NCBI GenBank assembly: GCA_030595665.1
Contig: JAUVCV010000012.1
Span: 1 to 58,138, forward strand
DNA from: Methanogenium sp.
Lineage (GTDB): Archaea > Halobacteriota > Methanomicrobia > Methanomicrobiales > Methanomicrobiaceae
DNA: 58,138 bases
Direction of reading: 5' to 3'
Below the pieces are notes generated by a model. The model saw only the letters and a program-made list of their open reading frames with translations. It was not told the DNA's origin and made no database searches. Position numbers and translations under genes: made by a program. Shown here one piece after another: positions 55,592 through 58,138 of this stretch (position 1 is its first letter; every line of letters starts with the position of its first letter).

Positions 55592-56059
55592 ATGGATAAT
55601 TTCCCAAAACTTGAAGAGGTGCAATTCAGGGAAATAAACCTGATTCAGGATATAATTAAACGAATGGCCAACAATTCTTTTCTTGTTAAAGGATGGTCAG
55701 TTACACTTGTTGTCGTAACAATGCTGCTCAAAGGGACAAGCAGTCATATACTTATTGCATTCATCCCTGTGATCGCATTCTGGATTCTCGATGCCTATTA
55801 TTTAAGGCAGGAAAGGATGTACCGTGAACTTTACAAATGGGTGATAGCTAACAGGCTAAATTCTAGTGAACACATTTATGATATGAATGCACGCAGGTTT
55901 GAAAGCGATGTTGACTCAATAGTCGCAACGATGTTTTCAATTACGCTACTGTGTTTTTATGGGCCAATTCTTTTAATCTTAGCTCTGTATATGGTGGTGG
56001 TATATATACTTCCTCCTCCAATGGTTCAAATACTAATGAATACCACCGGGGGGTTCTAA
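55592..56059 (+). CDS. Multi-pass membrane protein, putative defence effector
   Basis: 155 residues from the ATG at 55592. N-terminal cytosolic helices (PKLEEVQFREINLIQDIIKR) lead to two membrane helices (about 31-48 and 51-70), a cytosolic segment with LRQERMYRELYKWV and a conserved-looking ARRFESDVDSI, and a C-terminal hydrophobic pair (about 109-142). The NSFLVKGWSVTLVVV and FWILDAYYLRQE segments recall a recurrent small membrane-protein family that I associate with TIR-like genes; the match is by memory only. Its TAA overlaps the ATG of the TIR-like gene (TAATG), so they form a two-gene unit. It likely disrupts the membrane on activation. Confidence 0.6.
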   Translation: MDNFPKLEEVQFREINLIQDIIKRMANNSFLVKGWSVTLVVVTMLLKGTSSHILIAFIPVIAFWILDAYYLRQERMYRELYKWVIANRLNSSEHIYDMNARRFESDVDSIVATMFSITLLCFYGPILLILALYMVVVYILPPPMVQILMNTTGGF

Positions 56060-56550
56060 TGGTCAGAAATGTGTTTTTCAGCTTTCATTTTACTAGAGAT
56101 AATTGGCGGGCGAATCAAGTTCGTAACCACTGGGTCACAAAACCAAATGCCGCATCGGCAGGTTACATAGACAAAGCAGAGTTTGAAAAAATAAAAAGGA
56201 GGGGGGACGCTGCTATCAAAAATTGGATTGATGATCAGCTCAAAGGAACATCAGTTACTGCTGTACTTATTGGAACAGAAACATCCAAGCGACAATGGGT
56301 AGACTATGAGATAGAACAAAGCTATAGGAAAAAGAATGGATTGCTTGGTGTATATATTCATAATTTAAAGGATTCAGAGGGAAAAGGGGACAATAAAGGA
56401 TCAAATCCGTTTGATCAATGGCATATCCCACAAAATGGCGAGAAAATTTATTTTTCGGATTTGTACTCAACATATGACTGGGTATCTGATAATGGGTATG
56501 AGAACTTTGGAAAATGGGTCGAGAAGGCAGCTGCTGATAGAGGGAGATAA
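56059..56550 (+). CDS. TIR-like (MTH538/ThsB-type) domain protein
   Basis: 163 residues. It begins NVFFSFHFTRDNWRANQVRN, the opening strand and loop of the MTH538 TIR-like family (DUF1863), to which the Thoeris sensor ThsB belongs. It continues with a helix (AAIKNWIDDQL), strand VTAVLIGTETSKRQWVDYEI and GLLGVYIHNLKD. Glu84, in WVDYEIEQ, is at the position of the TIR catalytic glutamate. Such proteins make cyclic ADP-ribose-type signals or cleave NAD. Joined by TAATG to a membrane protein, it suggests signal-then-membrane-damage immunity. It differs from classical Thoeris, whose ThsA has a SIR2 or macro/SLOG part; none is seen here. A+T-rich. Confidence 0.8.
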   Translation: MVRNVFFSFHFTRDNWRANQVRNHWVTKPNAASAGYIDKAEFEKIKRRGDAAIKNWIDDQLKGTSVTAVLIGTETSKRQWVDYEIEQSYRKKNGLLGVYIHNLKDSEGKGDNKGSNPFDQWHIPQNGEKIYFSDLYSTYDWVSDNGYENFGKWVEKAAADRGR

Positions 56551-56779
56551 GATCTTCCCCATGTCATTTACCTGACTTTGATATGAGGTTTTGGGAAAAT
56601 ACAATTATTTATTATTTATTGTAGTTTTTTTAACCTGTGCGAAAATCTCCTGGCGGTGCTCTTCAGATATCTGTGCTCCCCCTACGCTCTCTCACCCCGT
56701 GTAGTGAATGGTCACCATGTGATTATCGCATCCAAAATGATTTTCATAGTTGGATTATTATTACAATAATTGGACACTC

Positions 56780-56956
56780 ATGTCTGAAATCAGAACAGGG
56801 TTTATTGAAGAAAATGAAGACGTATCAGAATTTATTTGGGAATGTGAAGATGATTTATCCATCACGTTATCCCCAAAAAAGAAAACAAGGAAGCGTTTTC
56901 ATGTGAATCGGAAAAAAGGTGAACTGAATTACGTCGACCAGTCCCGGCTAATTTAG
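56780..56956 (+). CDS. Possible small protein, 58 aa
   Basis: From the ATG at 56780 the frame encodes an acidic, then Lys/Arg-rich protein (MSEIRTGFIEENEDVSEFIW ... SPKKKTRKRFHVNRKKG). No ribosome site is obvious and no family is recognised. Charge distribution and lack of membrane helices fit an antitoxin-like or nucleic-acid binding role, but it could be chance. Confidence 0.3.
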   Translation: MSEIRTGFIEENEDVSEFIWECEDDLSITLSPKKKTRKRFHVNRKKGELNYVDQSRLI

Positions 56957-57004
56957 GACGTTAGTCTGAACGAAGATACATTTCCAATGAAATGAGGAAC
57001 AAAA

Positions 57005-57157
57005 ATGGCAACAAAAATTGAATTTGGTCTGTCTCTTGAAGGAGATGATGCCCGTGCATTTCATGAGTATATGGAGCATCCGGATGATACCGAAGCCGGT
57101 CGTGAACTCATCAGGGAAGCATTGCGGTTGGCGAAGAGTAAGCCGGATTTCTGTTAA
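57005..57157 (+). CDS. Small protein, 50 aa, antitoxin-like
   Basis: A 51-codon frame with GAGGA placed 6 nt before the ATG. It opens with a strand (MATKIEFGLSLEGDDARAFH) and ends in a helix (GRELIREALRLAKSKPDFC). The strand-then-two-helix pattern resembles ribbon-helix-helix type antitoxins, but no toxin gene is adjacent. Confidence 0.5.
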   Translation: MATKIEFGLSLEGDDARAFHEYMEHPDDTEAGRELIREALRLAKSKPDFC

Positions 57158-57168
57158 TATAGGTCGTT

Positions 57169-57393
57169 TTAATCGAGAATTTCTATTGTAGTGAGAAACA
57201 TCTGACTTGATTTCGGGATTTCCTGCCCTGATTCTGTCAGATCATCGAGATGTAGTCTTGCTGCGTCTTTGATATTTTCAAGGGCTTCTTCAAAGGTCTC
57301 GCCCTGTGCATAACATCCCTGAAGTGCCGGAACTCTGGCATAATAGCCGTATTCGTCTTTGTCTTTTTCAATGATGACACTAAACTGAGTCAT
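57169..57393 (-). CDS. HicB-family antitoxin-like protein
   Basis: 74 residues from the ATG at 57393. It shows the HicB half-domain core: FSVIIEKDKDEYGYYARVPA, LQGCYAQGETFEEALENIKD and a following helix. Normally HicB is partnered by the HicA RNA-binding toxin; no hicA is seen on either side. It overlaps the upstream Phd-like gene by 14 nt, so the two are co-translated. The function as orphan antitoxin or as partner to another toxin elsewhere is open. Confidence 0.7.
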   Translation of the reverse strand: MTQFSVIIEKDKDEYGYYARVPALQGCYAQGETFEEALENIKDAARLHLDDLTESGQEIPKSSQMFLTTIEILD

Positions 57394-57580
57394 TGATATT
57401 CCTGTCTCCAAGCCTCTTTTTCATCTCGGTTATTGAGTGAGTGTCTTCATCCGTTCTCTCTGCAATGATCGTAAGATCATGCAAATCTTCCTGCATCTGC
57501 TGATATTCTGAGAATGGAAGGATCACAGATATTTTGTTCCCGTTTTCATCGACGACATAGTGTCGAGGTGAAGGCTGCAT
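57380..57580 (-). CDS. Phd/YefM-like antitoxin
   Basis: 66 residues: strand VVDENGNKISVILPFSEYQQ followed by helix MQEDLHDLTIIAERTDEDTH, the usual Phd/YefM arrangement that binds DNA with its N-terminus and the toxin with its C-terminus. It is co-translated with the HicB-like gene instead of a RelE or Doc toxin, which is unusual. Confidence 0.6.
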   Translation of the reverse strand: MQPSPRHYVVDENGNKISVILPFSEYQQMQEDLHDLTIIAERTDEDTHSITEMKKRLGDRNINDSV

Positions 57581-57644
57581 GAATCAGTATCCTGTTTTGA
57601 ATTATAAATACGTTTCAGAAGAGATCATCCGGGCGGTCGGGAAT

Positions 57645-57839
57645 TCACAACCGAATATCCGACAGGGGTACAAAGTCATCTTCCTGCAGAGAAGTGGTTA
57701 CATCTTCCACAAGCCGGTGTTTCTTGTGGAGTTCGATCATCTCTGTCAGAAGATCATTGTATGTCTGGCCCGTTCCCCTCATCTCAGTGAGTTCCTTCCA
57801 GACCTGTTCGGTGACGGGTATTCGTTTTGACGGATGCAT
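57645..57839 (-). CDS. VapB-type antitoxin-like small protein
   Basis: 64 residues starting MHPSKRIPVTEQVWKELTEM, with a helical middle (YNDLLTEMIELHKKHRL). This is the pattern of short archaeal antitoxins (DUF7557-like) placed before PIN or RelE toxins. It is the first gene of the minus-strand run 57839 to 57169; there is no toxin in the run. Confidence 0.6.
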   Translation of the reverse strand: MHPSKRIPVTEQVWKELTEMRGTGQTYNDLLTEMIELHKKHRLVEDVTTSLQEDDFVPLSDIRL

Positions 57840-57909
57840 GGTAATGGTGTAGATGTTGGAGATATTTTAAGTTATGCGGATTCTATTTTCGGTGCCCCTC
57901 AGATTCCAC

Positions 57910-58138
57910 AAACCCCCGCTCGCTTTAAAGCAGAAGAATATCATGGGCGTTGTGGTCCCTGAGATTGAGAGGCGACCAAGGTACAGAAGAACCTTGCCGA
58001 GCGCGGCTATGGCGTGCTCGGGTCATCTGCAGTCATTGATGAGACTGCAAGTGCCTTTGAGGAACTGGTCGATGAGATTATCCGGGCTGCTGAGATTGAG
58101 ACGACGATGAAGCGTCTTCTTTCTGAAATCGAGAGCAC
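57910..58138 (+). pseudogene. 5'-truncated, frameshifted second copy of ATP synthase subunit D gene
   Basis: 57910-58138 matches 54677-54903 of ahaD at about 90% identity. Homology begins abruptly at AAACCCCCGCTCG; upstream sequence is unrelated. A 2-nt insertion (AG near 57969) breaks the frame. When it is removed, the copy reads [12 protein letters not shown] where ahaD has E-S-S-K-V-K-K-S-L-T-E-R, and most other differences are at third codon positions. So it derives from a once functional allele and not from decay of a local duplicate. It runs past the right window edge. Confidence 0.85.

Noticed and set aside
55592-56550. Classical Thoeris (ThsA-ThsB)
   Set aside because: The partner lacks SIR2, SLOG or macro-type parts; only the TIR-like half fits, so I report it as a candidate variant.

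Overview
The window reads as the chromosome of a methanogenic archaeon, most likely order Methanomicrobiales. The evidence is an Ech-type [NiFe] hydrogenase operon, an FmdE-family protein, a nine-gene archaeal A/V-type ATP synthase operon, a thermosome subunit, membrane-anchored LonB, GGAGG/GGTGA-type ribosome binding sites, and archaeal TATA boxes. The order is inferred from gene style; no database was searched.

Layout. 0.2-5.0 kb: an arsenic/thiol-metal type regulon of nine minus-strand genes (ArsG-like and ArsF-like proteins, DUF2703, DGC-domain protein, mini-thioredoxin, ArsP-type permease and three tiny proteins, two of them cysteine-rich) with a divergent ArsR-family repressor. Three copies of one operator, ATTTCAA-N6-TTGAAAT, tie it together. 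5.0-9.0 kb: a DUF3089 lipoprotein hydrolase, a hypothetical, an MscS remnant, tRNA-Ser(CGA), and an ATP-cone/Mrr-like nuclease/HhH protein. 9.0-21.1 kb: three tandem ~3.9-kb genes for giant secreted proteins (papain-family protease, lectin-like region, NosD beta-helix, surface-anchor tail). 21.3-23.7 kb: FmdE-like protein, small lipoprotein, ubiquitin-fold protein, hypothetical. 23.8-28.9 kb: echABCDEF. 29.1-33.1 kb: thermosome, GfcR-like regulator, Nob1, PRPP synthetase. 33.2-38.2 kb: LonB, TldD, TldE and a BofA-like membrane protein, all on the plus strand. 38.3-45.9 kb: two KaiC-like ATPases divergent from an archaellum/type IV pilus-like motor ATPase, membrane platform and archaellin-like prepilin, followed by a zinc ribbon and an unknown. 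46.0-55.0 kb: a lipoprotein gene with an internal TGA, then the ATP synthase operon (H-I-K-E-C-F-A-B-D).

55.05-57.9 kb is an AT-richer accessory island directly after the ATP synthase D gene. It holds a small membrane protein, a two-gene unit of a multi-pass membrane protein plus a TIR-like (MTH538/ThsB-type) protein that looks like an abortive-infection defence system, small orphan genes and three antitoxin-like genes without visible toxins. It ends in a 5'-truncated, frameshifted second copy of the D-subunit gene that differs mostly at third codon positions, as if taken from a related functional allele. The island therefore lies between two stretches of ATP synthase D sequence.

Strongest candidates for something undescribed: the membrane-protein/TIR pair in its D-gene-bounded island; the KaiC-pair/pilus-like machine whose ATPase has a repeat-rich N-terminus; the ArsR regulon with its tiny Cys-rich proteins; and the tandem protease/beta-helix surface proteins.
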